Source of the DNA: Bartonella grahamii subsp. shimonis
GTDB lineage: Bacteria > Pseudomonadota > Alphaproteobacteria > Rhizobiales > Rhizobiaceae
Direction: 5' to 3'
DNA length: 64,000 bases
Assembly: GCF_036327415.1 (NCBI RefSeq)
Contig: NZ_CP123961.1
Location: 1,612,001 to 1,676,000 of the forward strand
Position 1 is the stretch's first letter. Each line of letters begins with the position of its first letter. The position numbers and the translations under genes were made by a program. The notes beneath the pieces are model-generated. The model had not been told where the DNA came from, ran no database searches, and worked only from the letters and a program-made list of their open reading frames with translations. Of this stretch, positions 1 to 9,931 are shown piece after piece.

Positions 1-1056
1 AATGCATTTCGACGTCTCAAACATAAAACGCAAGTGTTTATTGCTGATGAAAGTGATCATTATCGTACCCGCCTCACCCATTCTATAGAAGTTTCTCAAA
101 TTGCAAGAACATTAGCCCGAGCCCTGTGTCTTGATGAAGACCTAGCCGAAGCCATTGCCCTTGTTCACGACTTTGGACATACGCCCTTTGGCCATGCAGG
201 AGAAGAAGCTCTTAATGAAGCCATGATACATTATGGCGGCTTTGACCATAATGCACAAGCCTTACGCATTGTCACAAAACTAGAACAACGTTATGCGAAT
301 TTTGATGGGCTTAATCTTACATGGGAAACTCTCGAAGGACTTGTAAAGCATAATGGCCCTCTTTTAGGTCCTTACGCGAAGAATAAAGCGGTTCCTATCG
401 ATATTTTACAATACAATGCAAAGCAAGACCTTGCGCTTGACTGTTTTGCAGGACTAGAAGCGCAATGTGCCGCTATTGCAGATGATATCGCATACAATGC
501 GCATGATATTGATGATGGTTTACGATCGCAATTTTTAACACTCGATCAATTTGAACATATTTCACTAACAGCAGCAATATTAAAAGATATAACAGATGAG
601 CATCCCCACCTCGACCAAGCGCGTCGCGGTTACACACTTGTACGAAGACAAATAACAACCATGGTCGAAGATGTTATCAAACAATCACAAGAAAATTTAG
701 CACGCATCAAACCAACAAGCATAAACGATATTCACCAAGCAAAACAAACTATTGTCACCTTTTCACCGACAATAACCGTTTATGAAAAAGAACTAAAAAA
801 CTTTTTATTTAAAAATCTTTACTACCATGAACAAGTTCTTAGTCGTCGCAATGCAGCAAAATGCATTGTACAAAAATTATTCAATTGTTATTATGAAAAT
901 CCAAATACAATGCCTGAAAGTTGGCAGAGCAAAACAGTGCACTTAAAAAATCAAGAGTTAGCACGTCTGATTGCTGACTTTCTTTCAGGCATGACGGATC
1001 ACTACGCTCTACGTGAATATCACCGTTTATTTGACCATACAGATCATTTCTTTTAA
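1..1056 (+). CDS. dgt: dGTPase-like deoxynucleotide triphosphohydrolase (5' end missing)
   Basis: This is the 3' part of an HD-superfamily dNTP triphosphohydrolase, which removes triphosphate from dNTPs and helps set nucleotide pools in the cytoplasm. The reading frame is open to base 1 ([12 protein letters not shown]...), so the gene starts outside the window. A GTG at 34 is internal to the conserved region and is not a real start. The fragment shows the RTRLTHS stretch and the HD metal motif [18 protein letters not shown] second conserved block, [10 protein letters not shown], follows at about bases 475-510. It ends 30 bases before argS on the same strand, and the dgt-argS pair is common in Rhizobiales. 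Function is assigned by family motifs. Substrate preference (dGTP or general dNTP) cannot be told. Confidence 0.93.
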   Translation, partial: NAFRRLKHKTQVFIADESDHYRTRLTHSIEVSQIARTLARALCLDEDLAEAIALVHDFGHTPFGHAGEEALNEAMIHYGGFDHNAQALRIVTKLEQRYANFDGLNLTWETLEGLVKHNGPLLGPYAKNKAVPIDILQYNAKQDLALDCFAGLEAQCAAIADDIAYNAHDIDDGLRSQFLTLDQFEHISLTAAILKDITDEHPHLDQARRGYTLVRRQITTMVEDVIKQSQENLARIKPTSINDIHQAKQTIVTFSPTITVYEKELKNFLFKNLYYHEQVLSRRNAAKCIVQKLFNCYYENPNTMPESWQSKTVHLKNQELARLIADFLSGMTDHYALREYHRLFDHTDHFF

Positions 1057-1086
1057 TGGCTTTTGGCATCATCATGGAAGCTAAAT

Positions 1087-2844
1087 ATGAATATCTTTAA
1101 AAACTTCGAAAAAAAAATTAAGAGATCAATTGAATTATCTGATATAAAAGGAAAAAATGGAGAAGGTTTAGATTTATCAAAAATCACTGTTGATCCTCCG
1201 CGTGATTCCTCCCATGGTCATTTATCAACCAATGCTGCTATGGTGCTTGCAAAATCTATTGGAATCAATCCACGTGCACTTGCAGATAAAATCATAGAGC
1301 TTCTTAAAAATGATTCTTCTATCGAAAATATAGATGTTGCCGGTCCTGGTTTTATAAACATAAAGCTTACAAAATTATTTTGGCAAGATGCTATAAGGTC
1401 CATGCTTGAATTAGGCACTTCTTATGGTCGCATTCCAATGGGACAAGGAAAACGCGTCAATGTTGAATATGTCTCAGCAAATCCGACAGGACCAATGCAT
1501 GTAGGACACTGCCGCGGAGCGGTTGTTGGGGATGTTCTCTCAAATTTGCTACAATTTACGGGCTATAACATCACGAAAGAATATTATATCAATGATGCTG
1601 GTCAACAAATCGAAGTCCTCGCCCACTCTGTACTATTACGCTATCGTGAAGCTCTTGGGCAAGAAATTAATGAAATTCCAGAAGGACTCTATCCTGGAGA
1701 ATACTTGATACCATTGGGTCAATCGCTTGCTCAAGAGTTTGGTGACCAACTGCTCACGATGGATAAAGATGAAGCTTTATCTCTTGTGAAAGAACGTGCA
1801 ATTCATGCAATGATGTCTATGATTCGCGAAGATTTGGCTGCTCTTAATATTTATCATGATATCTTTTTCTCTGAGCGAATGCTTTATGCAGATAATGCAC
1901 GCGCCATTCGTAATACCATCAACGACCTCACTTTAAATGGTTATATCTACAAAGGAAAACTCCCCCCTCCCAAGGGACAAAATACAGAAGACTGGGAACC
2001 AAGCGAACAAACTTTGTTCCGTTCAACAAATGTCGGTGATGACCAAGACCGTGTTTTAGTCAAATCTGACGGTTCTTACACTTATTTTGCTGCTGATGTT
2101 GCTTATTTTCGGGATAAATTTAATCGTCATTTTGATGAAATGATTTATATTCTAGGCGCAGACCATGCTGGCTATGTAAAGCGACTAGAGGCAATGGCAA
2201 AAGCAATTTCTGGGGATAAAGCTAAATTAAGCGTCTTCTTATGTCAATTGGTAAAACTTTTTCGCAACGGTCATCCTGTACGCATGTCAAAAAGAGCAGG
2301 ATCTTTTGTCACTCTACGGGATGTTGTCGAAGAGGTTGGACGTGATCCTGTGCGTTTTATGATGCTATACCGTAAATGTGAAGCACCTCTTGATTTTGAT
2401 TTTGCAAAAGTAACAGAACAATCAAAAGATAACCCCATCTTTTACGTACAATATGCAAGTGCACGTTGTCACTCAGTCTTTCGTCAAGCACAAGAAGCAC
2501 TTCATATTAAAAGCTTTTCAAATGATACATTAATCGCCCATCTTCATCGATTAACAGATGATCATGAAATATTGTTAATACGCAAACTTTCTGAATATCC
2601 ACGTATCATTGAACAAGCCGTAGTTCATAAAGAACCGCATCGATTAGCGTTTTATCTTTATGACCTTGCCTCCAGCTTTCACACCCATTGGAATAAAGGA
2701 AGTGAAAATCTCAATTTACGCTTTATTCAACCTGATGATAAAGAGTTATCCTTTGCAAGATTGGGGTTGATACAAGCTGTTATCAATATTTTATCATCAG
2801 GACTTACCATCATAGGAGTCGAAGCACCAATAGAAATGCGTTGA
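1087..2844 (+). CDS. argS: Arginyl-tRNA synthetase
   Basis: ArgS charges tRNA-Arg with arginine using ATP. The 585-aa length is normal for the class I enzyme. The N-terminal Add1 domain covers about residues 1-100. The HIGH-type motif is HVGH at residues 138-141 inside [11 protein letters not shown], and the KMSKS-like loop is RMSKRAG. The C-terminal anticodon-binding (DALR) domain includes [17 protein letters not shown] chose ATG 1087 (MNIFKNF). An upstream in-frame TTG at 1063 would add eight residues not typical of the family. It follows dgt closely and precedes the SPOR gene, matching rhizobial order. Confidence 0.96.
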   Translation: MNIFKNFEKKIKRSIELSDIKGKNGEGLDLSKITVDPPRDSSHGHLSTNAAMVLAKSIGINPRALADKIIELLKNDSSIENIDVAGPGFINIKLTKLFWQDAIRSMLELGTSYGRIPMGQGKRVNVEYVSANPTGPMHVGHCRGAVVGDVLSNLLQFTGYNITKEYYINDAGQQIEVLAHSVLLRYREALGQEINEIPEGLYPGEYLIPLGQSLAQEFGDQLLTMDKDEALSLVKERAIHAMMSMIREDLAALNIYHDIFFSERMLYADNARAIRNTINDLTLNGYIYKGKLPPPKGQNTEDWEPSEQTLFRSTNVGDDQDRVLVKSDGSYTYFAADVAYFRDKFNRHFDEMIYILGADHAGYVKRLEAMAKAISGDKAKLSVFLCQLVKLFRNGHPVRMSKRAGSFVTLRDVVEEVGRDPVRFMMLYRKCEAPLDFDFAKVTEQSKDNPIFYVQYASARCHSVFRQAQEALHIKSFSNDTLIAHLHRLTDDHEILLIRKLSEYPRIIEQAVVHKEPHRLAFYLYDLASSFHTHWNKGSENLNLRFIQPDDKELSFARLGLIQAVINILSSGLTIIGVEAPIEMR

Positions 2845-2994
2845 AAAAGTTCTATAAATACATACAATAGATGCTCTATTGATAAACTTTGTTCATGTAT
2901 CCTTGCATGAGAGGGGGAAAGTTTGTATTTTATATAATAAATCAAAATCAACCATTGATTGCACACAGATGCAAATCACCATGTGAGAAAAGCT

Positions 2995-5511
2995 ATGAGC
3001 GATAACGATCGCAAAAATCTACACGAAACAAAACACGATCATGAACACCATGATCCTTTGGAAAAGCTTACGCGCATTTTTAATCCGCACAAACAAAGCG
3101 AAAATCAAAATGAGCAATCTTCTTTACAGACAGATCCATCAACACCTCCCCCCGAAACATCATCCCATGATGATGATTTTGATTTATCCTTTCTAGAAGA
3201 GGAACTTGAAAATAATTTAGCACATGACTTACCGTTTGATGATCAAAAAAAACAATGGGACTTGCATGCAACCAGCAACGCAACAGCCTCAAATATTGCA
3301 CAAGCTGCTTCTTTCAACCATTCAAAACAAAATAATTTATCTGAAGAGAAATATTCTTCACCTAGCAGTCATGATGAAGAACAAATTTTAGATGCGCTTT
3401 CTCCATTACCAATCCAAAAGAATCAAGCACCTCAACAGAAGACAACAGCAACCAGTGCCAATTCTTTTCGTGAAAAAAGTAATCTAATTTCAAAATCAGA
3501 ATCAGAAAATTTCTTTTTTGATAAATCTGAAAGGCACGAAAATAAGAGAGAGATTCCAGAATCTGTTGAACAAACCAAGCGTTTTTTACAAACAAATTCA
3601 CCACAGCCTGAGACTGAGAATATACAACAAACTTATGATGATAATCAAAACCTCTATGACACTCCCATAAACCATCCCTATAAAATTTCAGCTGATCAAA
3701 AAAATTGGATTAAAAAAGATTATCCTGATGTCTCCTCTTCTACAGAGGCAAATGAGTTTTTCTCATCTTCTAACCTTGCTTCAGAAAGACAAGACACTGC
3801 AAGAAATCAAACAAAAAGTACCTTCTCCTCACCTTTAGATTCTCCACTCGTTGATAGACAATCTTATTTAAAGGGGGGGGCAGAAGAAGATCATACAACC
3901 AATTATCCCAATTTTTTTGAAGAAAACCCCTCACAACAAGAAACTTATAGCGAAAAAGTTCCAATATATAATGAGGCTCAAGCCCAATACATCAATAACG
4001 CCGAAGGTGCCTCTAATCCAAATAGAGAAATTTCATACAATGAAAATAATTTAGATGTGTTTCTTTCCTCATCACCCTCTTTGAATACAAAACAAACGGA
4101 TGGCTTTTTTACCCATAACTATACGCACAGAGATACTCCCCCTCCCAATGTTGATACTTATAAATTTTCAGAGGAAATCGTAGAAAAAACTGGCCCTATT
4201 ATGGTTCCAGAAGTCCCATATGAAGCGCCAGAATATGATGTGCCAACTAGTGGTGGTTTAGAAGAAGAATTTGCTGATGTACTCAATGTAGGAAATGCTC
4301 CAACGGATAATTTTTCTCAAAAACAACAGAAAAATGAAGTTTTTAGTGAAATTTTTCATCAGTCTATGCAAAATTCAAAAGAAGGTGTTTATATAAACTC
4401 TAAAGAACAAAATTCCGACTATTTTTCTGCTGCCAATATAAAATATAATCCTCCCTCTTTTAGCGAAAATTCTTCGTACTCAAGCTCAGATGAGCTTCCC
4501 ACGCATCCATCGGCTCCTCCTCCCTTTAAAAGTTTTATTTTTGGTAAAACTTTCATTAAAGGTATTTTTCTACTTATTTTAATAGGAATTGGGTTTGCTA
4601 GTTATTCTCACTTTTTTATGCCATCACAAAAAAATGAAGAAACGGTCATTATCCACGCTGATAATACGCCTTTTAAATTCAAACCAGAAAAAACTGAAAC
4701 GAAAAATGATGTTGCACATAATTTAGATATCTATAAACAAACAACTGAACAAAATGAGAAACAAGAAGATACACAACAATTTCTTATTGATAACTCTGAG
4801 CAACCTGAAAATTTAAAAGAATTAAATCCTGAAGAATCTTCAAACGTTTCATCTTCTTCTTTAAATGAATCTGATGTTGAAAATGCAGTCACAGAAGCCA
4901 TCAATCACAGTATTCCCACGCAAGAAGTACAAACTGTTATTGTAAATCAAGATGGTACAGTTACACTAGCTCCCGTGCCTCAAACAAAGAGCAAAACTGC
5001 TGTTCAATCTGAAAAAAGCATTGATCAAACTCCTAATGAGCTTCAGGCTTCATCTTTTGTTTCGCCGCCTGATTCCGATATAGACAATCAAGAAATAGAC
5101 CATGATCTCAAAAATAATATTGATAAAATAATCGCTGAAAATACTTCTAGCTCAAATATTGAAGAAAAATTTATCCCTATTCCTTCTCATGCGGAAAGAA
5201 ATACACAAATTGAAACACACGCAGCGTCTCGCCCCACAACACCAAACAGAGTCGCAGCACAAAATTCAGAAAATTATTATGTACAACTTGCATCTCAACC
5301 AACGCATGAGTTAGCTAGAGATTCTTTAAAAAATATGAAGTCTAAATTTGGATTCCTTATCGGTGCCCGTTCTTTAAATATTCAACCCGCTTTTATACCA
5401 GGAAAAGGTACTTATTACCGTGTTCGGATTCAAACGCAAAATCGTAATGAAGCCATAAATCTTTGTGAAGATATAAAGAATTCTGGAGGAAGTTGCTTCA
5501 TCACTCGCTAA
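2995..5511 (+). CDS. Large SPOR-domain envelope protein
   Basis: This predicted inner-membrane protein of 838 aa has one membrane segment at about residues 521-541 (IKGIFLLILIGIGFASYSHF). A SPOR domain follows at about 761-838, beginning YYVQLASQPTHEL and ending GGSCFITR. SPOR domains bind denuded septal peptidoglycan, so a role at the division site or in the envelope is likely. The long N-terminal part is acidic, low in complexity and rich in Ser, Asn, Gln and Glu, as expected for a disordered cytoplasmic region. ATG 2995 was chosen over an in-frame TTG at 2959. In many Rhizobiales this gene is followed by nagZ-scpA-scpB-tat; here that block is absent. The coding sequence contains a run of eight G at 3873-3880. 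Confidence 0.85.
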   Translation: MSDNDRKNLHETKHDHEHHDPLEKLTRIFNPHKQSENQNEQSSLQTDPSTPPPETSSHDDDFDLSFLEEELENNLAHDLPFDDQKKQWDLHATSNATASNIAQAASFNHSKQNNLSEEKYSSPSSHDEEQILDALSPLPIQKNQAPQQKTTATSANSFREKSNLISKSESENFFFDKSERHENKREIPESVEQTKRFLQTNSPQPETENIQQTYDDNQNLYDTPINHPYKISADQKNWIKKDYPDVSSSTEANEFFSSSNLASERQDTARNQTKSTFSSPLDSPLVDRQSYLKGGAEEDHTTNYPNFFEENPSQQETYSEKVPIYNEAQAQYINNAEGASNPNREISYNENNLDVFLSSSPSLNTKQTDGFFTHNYTHRDTPPPNVDTYKFSEEIVEKTGPIMVPEVPYEAPEYDVPTSGGLEEEFADVLNVGNAPTDNFSQKQQKNEVFSEIFHQSMQNSKEGVYINSKEQNSDYFSAANIKYNPPSFSENSSYSSSDELPTHPSAPPPFKSFIFGKTFIKGIFLLILIGIGFASYSHFFMPSQKNEETVIIHADNTPFKFKPEKTETKNDVAHNLDIYKQTTEQNEKQEDTQQFLIDNSEQPENLKELNPEESSNVSSSSLNESDVENAVTEAINHSIPTQEVQTVIVNQDGTVTLAPVPQTKSKTAVQSEKSIDQTPNELQASSFVSPPDSDIDNQEIDHDLKNNIDKIIAENTSSSNIEEKFIPIPSHAERNTQIETHAASRPTTPNRVAAQNSENYYVQLASQPTHELARDSLKNMKSKFGFLIGARSLNIQPAFIPGKGTYYRVRIQTQNRNEAINLCEDIKNSGGSCFITR

Positions 5512-5525
5512 ATCAATCTAAATCA

Positions 5526-5558
5526 ATAATGCAACGGTTTTAATCACCATTGCATTAT
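5526..5558 (+). terminator. Stem-loop after the SPOR gene
   Basis: The 9-base arms ATAATGCAA and TTGCATTAT are separated by a 15-base loop, starting 14 bases after the SPOR stop codon. The stem is AT-rich and is followed by TTATTTC rather than a clean T-run, so it is only a likely transcription end. Confidence 0.45.
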
Positions 5559-5695
5559 TTATTTCAATATCATTTAATTACTTATCAAAAACTTCAGAAA
5601 TTAAATCGTCTAATCTTTTTTATGTCTTTGTGCTGGCTTTATTCTTCAATCTATGTCGATTTTGACCTATTTAAAAGATTATATTTATGAAAAAA

Positions 5696-5968
5696 CTACG
5701 TACCCTTATAGGTATAAGGTACGGGAGGGAGCGAATTTAAAGCTTTTTGGGGCGTTGTTACGCTTTGGCTTGTTTCTGGAGTATTATAATGCGAACGATA
5801 TTCAGGAGATTTTGCAAAAAAAGATCCTAAAAAACCAAAAATAAACCAAATAATAACGACCGCAAGAAGAATAGCAAAAATACCCTTAGCGATTGAAACA
5901 CGTTGTTCACGCTCTCTTCTTTCTGCAGCTATATGTTCTTCATATGTGTGATAATTTTTATCAATCAT
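5696..5968 (-). CDS. Small single-pass membrane protein, unknown function
   Basis: This 90-aa protein is not one I recognise as a named family. The N-terminus is charged (EEHIAAERREREQR), followed by a hydrophobic segment at about residues 27-50 and a Pro/Ser/Thr-rich tail of about 40 residues. That layout suggests a single-pass inner-membrane protein with the charged part inside. A good ribosome site (AAAGGAA) lies just upstream of the ATG. It stands alone between convergent and divergent neighbours. The good ribosome site and the coherent membrane topology argue that it is real. Confidence 0.6.
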   Translation of the reverse strand: MIDKNYHTYEEHIAAERREREQRVSIAKGIFAILLAVVIIWFIFGFLGSFFAKSPEYRSHYNTPETSQSVTTPQKALNSLPPVPYTYKGT

Positions 5969-6153
5969 AGTAGATTCCTTTTCTCAATTCCCTTACCTTT
6001 AAATTTCTAGAAAATATGCATATACGAAATTATTCAGATACTTATTTTGCAAAAACGATAATCATAAATAAAAGTTCCAGTTTACTTCATCAAATTGAGA
6101 AAAAGAGGCGAGAATAGAATTAAAATATCACCATAGCCTTTGAATTTTATTAT

Positions 6154-6207
6154 AAAACCTTTGTGTTTTATAATAAAACATTGACACAAAGGTTTTGTTA
6201 ATAATAG
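6154..6207 (+). promoter_or_regulatory. Promoter-like site with a perfect 13-bp inverted repeat upstream of ilvE
   Basis: AAAACCTTTGTGT (6154-6166) and ACACAAAGGTTTT (6184-6196) form a perfect inverted repeat with a 17-base spacer. The right arm overlaps a consensus -35 box, TTGACA (6181-6186). A -10-like TAATAG lies at 6202-6207, 15 bases downstream. The geometry suggests a repressor site or an attenuating hairpin controlling ilvE, which starts 65 bases further on. The regulator is unknown. Confidence 0.5.
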
Positions 6208-6271
6208 AGTTGTCATCAAAATATCTTGTTATTTTTATTAATAAAAATAAAACATACTCAAAAGGTTTTTT

Positions 6272-7378
6272 ATGAAATCTCCTATATCATCGCTTCCCTT
6301 TAAAATAGAAAAACATCCATCACCTCTGTCAGAAGAAAAACGTGAAGAAACTTTAAAAAGTCCCGGTTTTGGTCAATTTTTTACAGACCATATGTGTACT
6401 ATTCAATGGACTGAAGACAAAGGCTGGCATAATGCCATTATTTCTCAATACAAAGCTTTAGAAATTAACCCTGCAAGTACCGTTTTACATTACGGACAGG
6501 AAATTTTTGAGGGTTTAAAAGCATACCGTGCAAAAGATGGGCGCATCCTGCTCTTCCGTCCTGATGCCAATGCACAACGCTTTATAGAATCAGCACAACG
6601 TTTAGCTATGCCAGAATTGCCAAAAGATATTTTTCTGGATGCCGTTCATCAATTAGTAAACATTGATCAAAAATGGGTTTCTGATCATCCCAACGCTAGC
6701 CTCTATATCCGTCCATTTATGTTTGGCAATGAAAACTTTTTGGGAGTTCGCCCTTCTCAAGAATATCTTTTTTGTATCATTGCCTCTCCAGTTGAATCCT
6801 ATTTCAAAGGAGAAGAAAAACCTGTCAGCGTCTGGATTGAAACAGATTATAGTCGTGCCGGTCCAGGAGGGACGGGTGCTGCTAAATGTGGTGGAAACTA
6901 TGCTGCAAGCTTACTTGCACAAAAAAGTGCAACTGAAAACAATTGTAGCCAAGTACTCTTCCTTGATATGGTTGAACATAAATGGATTGAAGAACTTGGT
7001 GGCATGAATGTCTGCTTTATTATGGACAATAATACGCTTGTAACCCCCCCACTTAATGGAACTATCCTTCCAGGGATAACCCGTGATTCCATCTTAAGAT
7101 TAGCTCAACAAATGGGATTAAAAATAGAAGAGCGTCCTTATTCTTTTGCAGCGCTTCAAGAAGATGCAAAGAGTGGACACCTTAAAGAAGTTTTTGCTTG
7201 TGGTACAGCTGCCGTTGTCACATCAATTGGTCGTTTTAGATATAAAGGGGGAGAATTTATTATTGGAAATGAAACAGTTGGAGAAATTACAAAGCAGCTT
7301 CGTACACAATTGGTTGGCCTTCAAAAAGGGAACATAGAAGATAAAAATGGCTGGGTGCATTCTGTCCAGCTCTCATGA
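6272..7378 (+). CDS. ilvE: Branched-chain amino acid aminotransferase
   Basis: This fold-type IV PLP aminotransferase interconverts Leu, Ile and Val with their 2-oxo acids. At 368 aa it matches the longer BCAT subgroup. The cofactor lysine is Lys205 in GGTGAAKCGGNYAAS. Also present are YGQEIFEGLKAYR near the N-terminus, SLYIRPFMFG, and the C-terminal phosphate-binding FACGTAAVV. It sits alone on the plus strand, has its own promoter-like region with an inverted repeat, and is followed by a strong stem-loop. Confidence 0.94.
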   Translation: MKSPISSLPFKIEKHPSPLSEEKREETLKSPGFGQFFTDHMCTIQWTEDKGWHNAIISQYKALEINPASTVLHYGQEIFEGLKAYRAKDGRILLFRPDANAQRFIESAQRLAMPELPKDIFLDAVHQLVNIDQKWVSDHPNASLYIRPFMFGNENFLGVRPSQEYLFCIIASPVESYFKGEEKPVSVWIETDYSRAGPGGTGAAKCGGNYAASLLAQKSATENNCSQVLFLDMVEHKWIEELGGMNVCFIMDNNTLVTPPLNGTILPGITRDSILRLAQQMGLKIEERPYSFAALQEDAKSGHLKEVFACGTAAVVTSIGRFRYKGGEFIIGNETVGEITKQLRTQLVGLQKGNIEDKNGWVHSVQLS

Positions 7379-7401
7379 CAATAAGGTATTCTCATATCTA
7401 T

Positions 7402-7439
7402 ATACGCTTCCATGAAAGTAGATTCTCATGGAAGCGTAT
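7402..7439. terminator. Perfect 14-bp stem-loop between ilvE and glpX
   Basis: ATACGCTTCCATGA (7402-7415) pairs perfectly with TCATGGAAGCGTAT (7426-7439) around a 10-base loop. It lies between convergent ilvE and glpX, so it probably ends transcripts from both sides. Confidence 0.75.
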
Positions 7440-7484
7440 TTCCTAAAAATTCCCTCTATTTTTTAGTGACTAAAAAAGAAAACA

Positions 7485-8471
7485 TTAATCAAATTTTGAA
7501 TGGTCTCTATGCTGTGCTTTAATATTACGGACTGTACCCGTATGGGAGCGCATGACGAGAGTTTCCGTTTGAATGTAACGAGATGTAAATTTAACACCAG
7601 AAAGCATATTGCCATCTGTTACCCCTGTAGCTGAAAACAAAACATCCCCCTTTGCCATTTCTTCCATTGTATAAGCCTTATTGGGATCACTAATTCCCAT
7701 TTTAGCTGCACGAGCAATTTTCTCTTCTGTATCAAGCAGCAAACGACCTTGCATCTGTCCTCCAATGCAGCGCAAAGCAGCAGAAGCTAAAACACCTTCA
7801 GGTGCTCCCCCAATCCCCATATAGATATCAATACCTGTTTCTTCTGGATCAGTTGTATCAATAACAGCAGCAACATCTCCATCCCCAATCAAGCGAATCG
7901 ACGCGCCTGTGGCTCGTACTTCATTAACTAATTTTTCATGACGAGGTCTATCCATAATACAAACAACAATCTGATTAACAGCCACTCCTTTAGCTTTCGC
8001 AAGAGCATGGATATTATCGGCAGGACAAGCATCTATATCCACCACCCCCTTTGGATAACCAGGACCAATGGCAATTTTTTTCATATAAACATCAGGCGCG
8101 TAAAGGAGATTACCTTTTTCAGCAATAGCAACTACAGCCAAAGAATTGGCAACATTTTTAGCACAAAGTGTTGTTCCCTCTAGTGGATCAAGTGCAATAT
8201 CGATCGCCAATCCACTTTGAAGACCTACTTTTTCTCCAATATAAAGCATAGGCGCTTCATCCCGCTCACCTTCACCAATCACCACTGTACCATCAATAGG
8301 TAATCGATTAAGCTCTTGCCGCATTGCATCTACAGCAGCCTGATCCGCAGCTTTTTCATCGCCACGTCCGCGCCAGCGTGCAGCAGCAACAGCAGCACGT
8401 TCAGTAACACGTACCAATTCAAGAGTCAAAATACGATCAAGTCCATTTAAAAGCTTCTGAGTTGTGGGCAT
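7485..8471 (-). CDS. glpX: Class II fructose-1,6-bisphosphatase
   Basis: GlpX hydrolyses fructose 1,6-bisphosphate to fructose 6-phosphate, the committed step of gluconeogenesis. The 328-aa protein carries the class II metal and phosphate motifs GEGERDEAP (67-75) and DPLEGTT (95-101), plus the conserved GIGGAPEGVL and TGVTDGNML segments. It lies directly downstream of hom on the same strand (143-base gap), an arrangement common in Rhizobiales. In several relatives recJ follows glpX; here recJ is about 50 kb away. Confidence 0.94.
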   Translation of the reverse strand: MPTTQKLLNGLDRILTLELVRVTERAAVAAARWRGRGDEKAADQAAVDAMRQELNRLPIDGTVVIGEGERDEAPMLYIGEKVGLQSGLAIDIALDPLEGTTLCAKNVANSLAVVAIAEKGNLLYAPDVYMKKIAIGPGYPKGVVDIDACPADNIHALAKAKGVAVNQIVVCIMDRPRHEKLVNEVRATGASIRLIGDGDVAAVIDTTDPEETGIDIYMGIGGAPEGVLASAALRCIGGQMQGRLLLDTEEKIARAAKMGISDPNKAYTMEEMAKGDVLFSATGVTDGNMLSGVKFTSRYIQTETLVMRSHTGTVRNIKAQHRDHSKFD

Positions 8472-8614
8472 ATGAAAAAATCCTACCGAATGAATACCAG
8501 AAAAAATATGAGTCCCTATTAAATACTAAGAATAAAGTTTTTGGCAAAGATGTAAATTTTTCACAAGAGATAAAAGAACTCAAGCTTGCCTTTTTGTCAT
8601 TACCAAAAAAGTTA

Positions 8615-9931
8615 TCAATTCTCTGCTATACGTTCAATACGAATAAATTGAGATTTTGCAACAAGGTGTCCATCTTTTTCAATTTCTGCAAGTGCCTGTC
8701 GTACATTCACCTCTGTTGTTTCATGCGTAATTAAAATAATTGTTTTTTCAATTTGATCTTCTACAAAAGATCTTTGAACAATCGACTCCAATGAGATGTG
8801 GTTATCAGCCATATGCCTTGCAACCGCAGCAAAAACACCAGTACGATCATGAACATTTAAACGAATAAAATAACCACCTGCATGATGCGAAATGCGCGCT
8901 TTTTTATGAGGAGCAAGTTCTAATGCTGGACGTCTTAAAACAGGTGCATACTGAAAACCAGAATACGCTTTTGCTACATCAGCCAAATCACCAATAACGG
9001 CTGATGCTGTTGCCATTCCTCCAGCGCCAGGACCAGAAAACAGTAATTCACCTAATAAATCACTTTGAATAGAAAGAGCATTGGTTACGCCATTTATCTG
9101 TGCAATCATTGAGGATACTGGTACCATTGTTGGATGAACGCGTTGCTCTATTCCAGAATCTGTTTTTAATGCAACCCCTAAAAGCTTAATCCGATACCCC
9201 AATTCATCAGCTGCTCGAATATCAATTTGCGAAATATTATGAATTCCTTCAACATAAACATCATCTAACGAAACAACTGTCCCAAATGCCAAGCTTGTCA
9301 ACAAAGCTAATTTATGAGCAGTATCATTTCCCTCAATATCAAAACTTGGATCTGCTTCAGCATACCCAAGTCTCTGTGCATCTGCTAAACAATCTTTAAA
9401 GGAAAGACCTTCCGTAAACATGCGTGTTAATATATAATTGCAAGTTCCATTAAGAATACCATAAATTCGCGATATGTGATTACTAACAAGTGATTCTCTC
9501 ATCGCTTTGATGACAGGAATTCCCCCTGCAACAGCTGCTTCAAAATGAAGAAAAACACCTTTTTTTTCTGCAATTATAGCCAGCTCTACTCCATGTCGAG
9601 CAAGAAGAGCTTTATTGGCTGTTACAACATGATGCCCCGCCTCAAGCGCTCTCTTAACAGCGGTATACACCACATCCAATTCACCACCAATTAACTCTAC
9701 AAAAACATCAATCTCATCAGAAATAGCCAACTCCACAGGTGAATCAAACCATTTTATATCACTGAGATCAATCCCACGATTACGGCCTTTATCGCGCGCA
9801 CTAACAGCAACGACTTTGATGAATCGCCCACATTGACAAGCTAAACTATTCGCTTTTTCACATAGAGCTCGAACAACTGAAGTACCAACCGTACCAAGTC
9901 CCGCAATACCAACTTTTAAAGCTTCTGCCAT
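8615..9931 (-). CDS. hom: Homoserine dehydrogenase
   Basis: Hom reduces aspartate semialdehyde to homoserine on the route to Thr and Met. The 438-aa protein has the NAD(P)-binding glycine motif GIAGLGTVGTS at residues 8-18, the catalytic-domain signature GILNGTCNYILTRM, and ADPSFDIEGNDTAHKLALL. A C-terminal ACT domain at about residues 355-430 (HDRTGVFAAVARHMADNHIS) is likely to mediate feedback control by threonine. The ATG start is in agreement with family members beginning just before the Rossmann fold. Confidence 0.95.
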   Translation of the reverse strand: MAEALKVGIAGLGTVGTSVVRALCEKANSLACQCGRFIKVVAVSARDKGRNRGIDLSDIKWFDSPVELAISDEIDVFVELIGGELDVVYTAVKRALEAGHHVVTANKALLARHGVELAIIAEKKGVFLHFEAAVAGGIPVIKAMRESLVSNHISRIYGILNGTCNYILTRMFTEGLSFKDCLADAQRLGYAEADPSFDIEGNDTAHKLALLTSLAFGTVVSLDDVYVEGIHNISQIDIRAADELGYRIKLLGVALKTDSGIEQRVHPTMVPVSSMIAQINGVTNALSIQSDLLGELLFSGPGAGGMATASAVIGDLADVAKAYSGFQYAPVLRRPALELAPHKKARISHHAGGYFIRLNVHDRTGVFAAVARHMADNHISLESIVQRSFVEDQIEKTIILITHETTEVNVRQALAEIEKDGHLVAKSQFIRIERIAEN

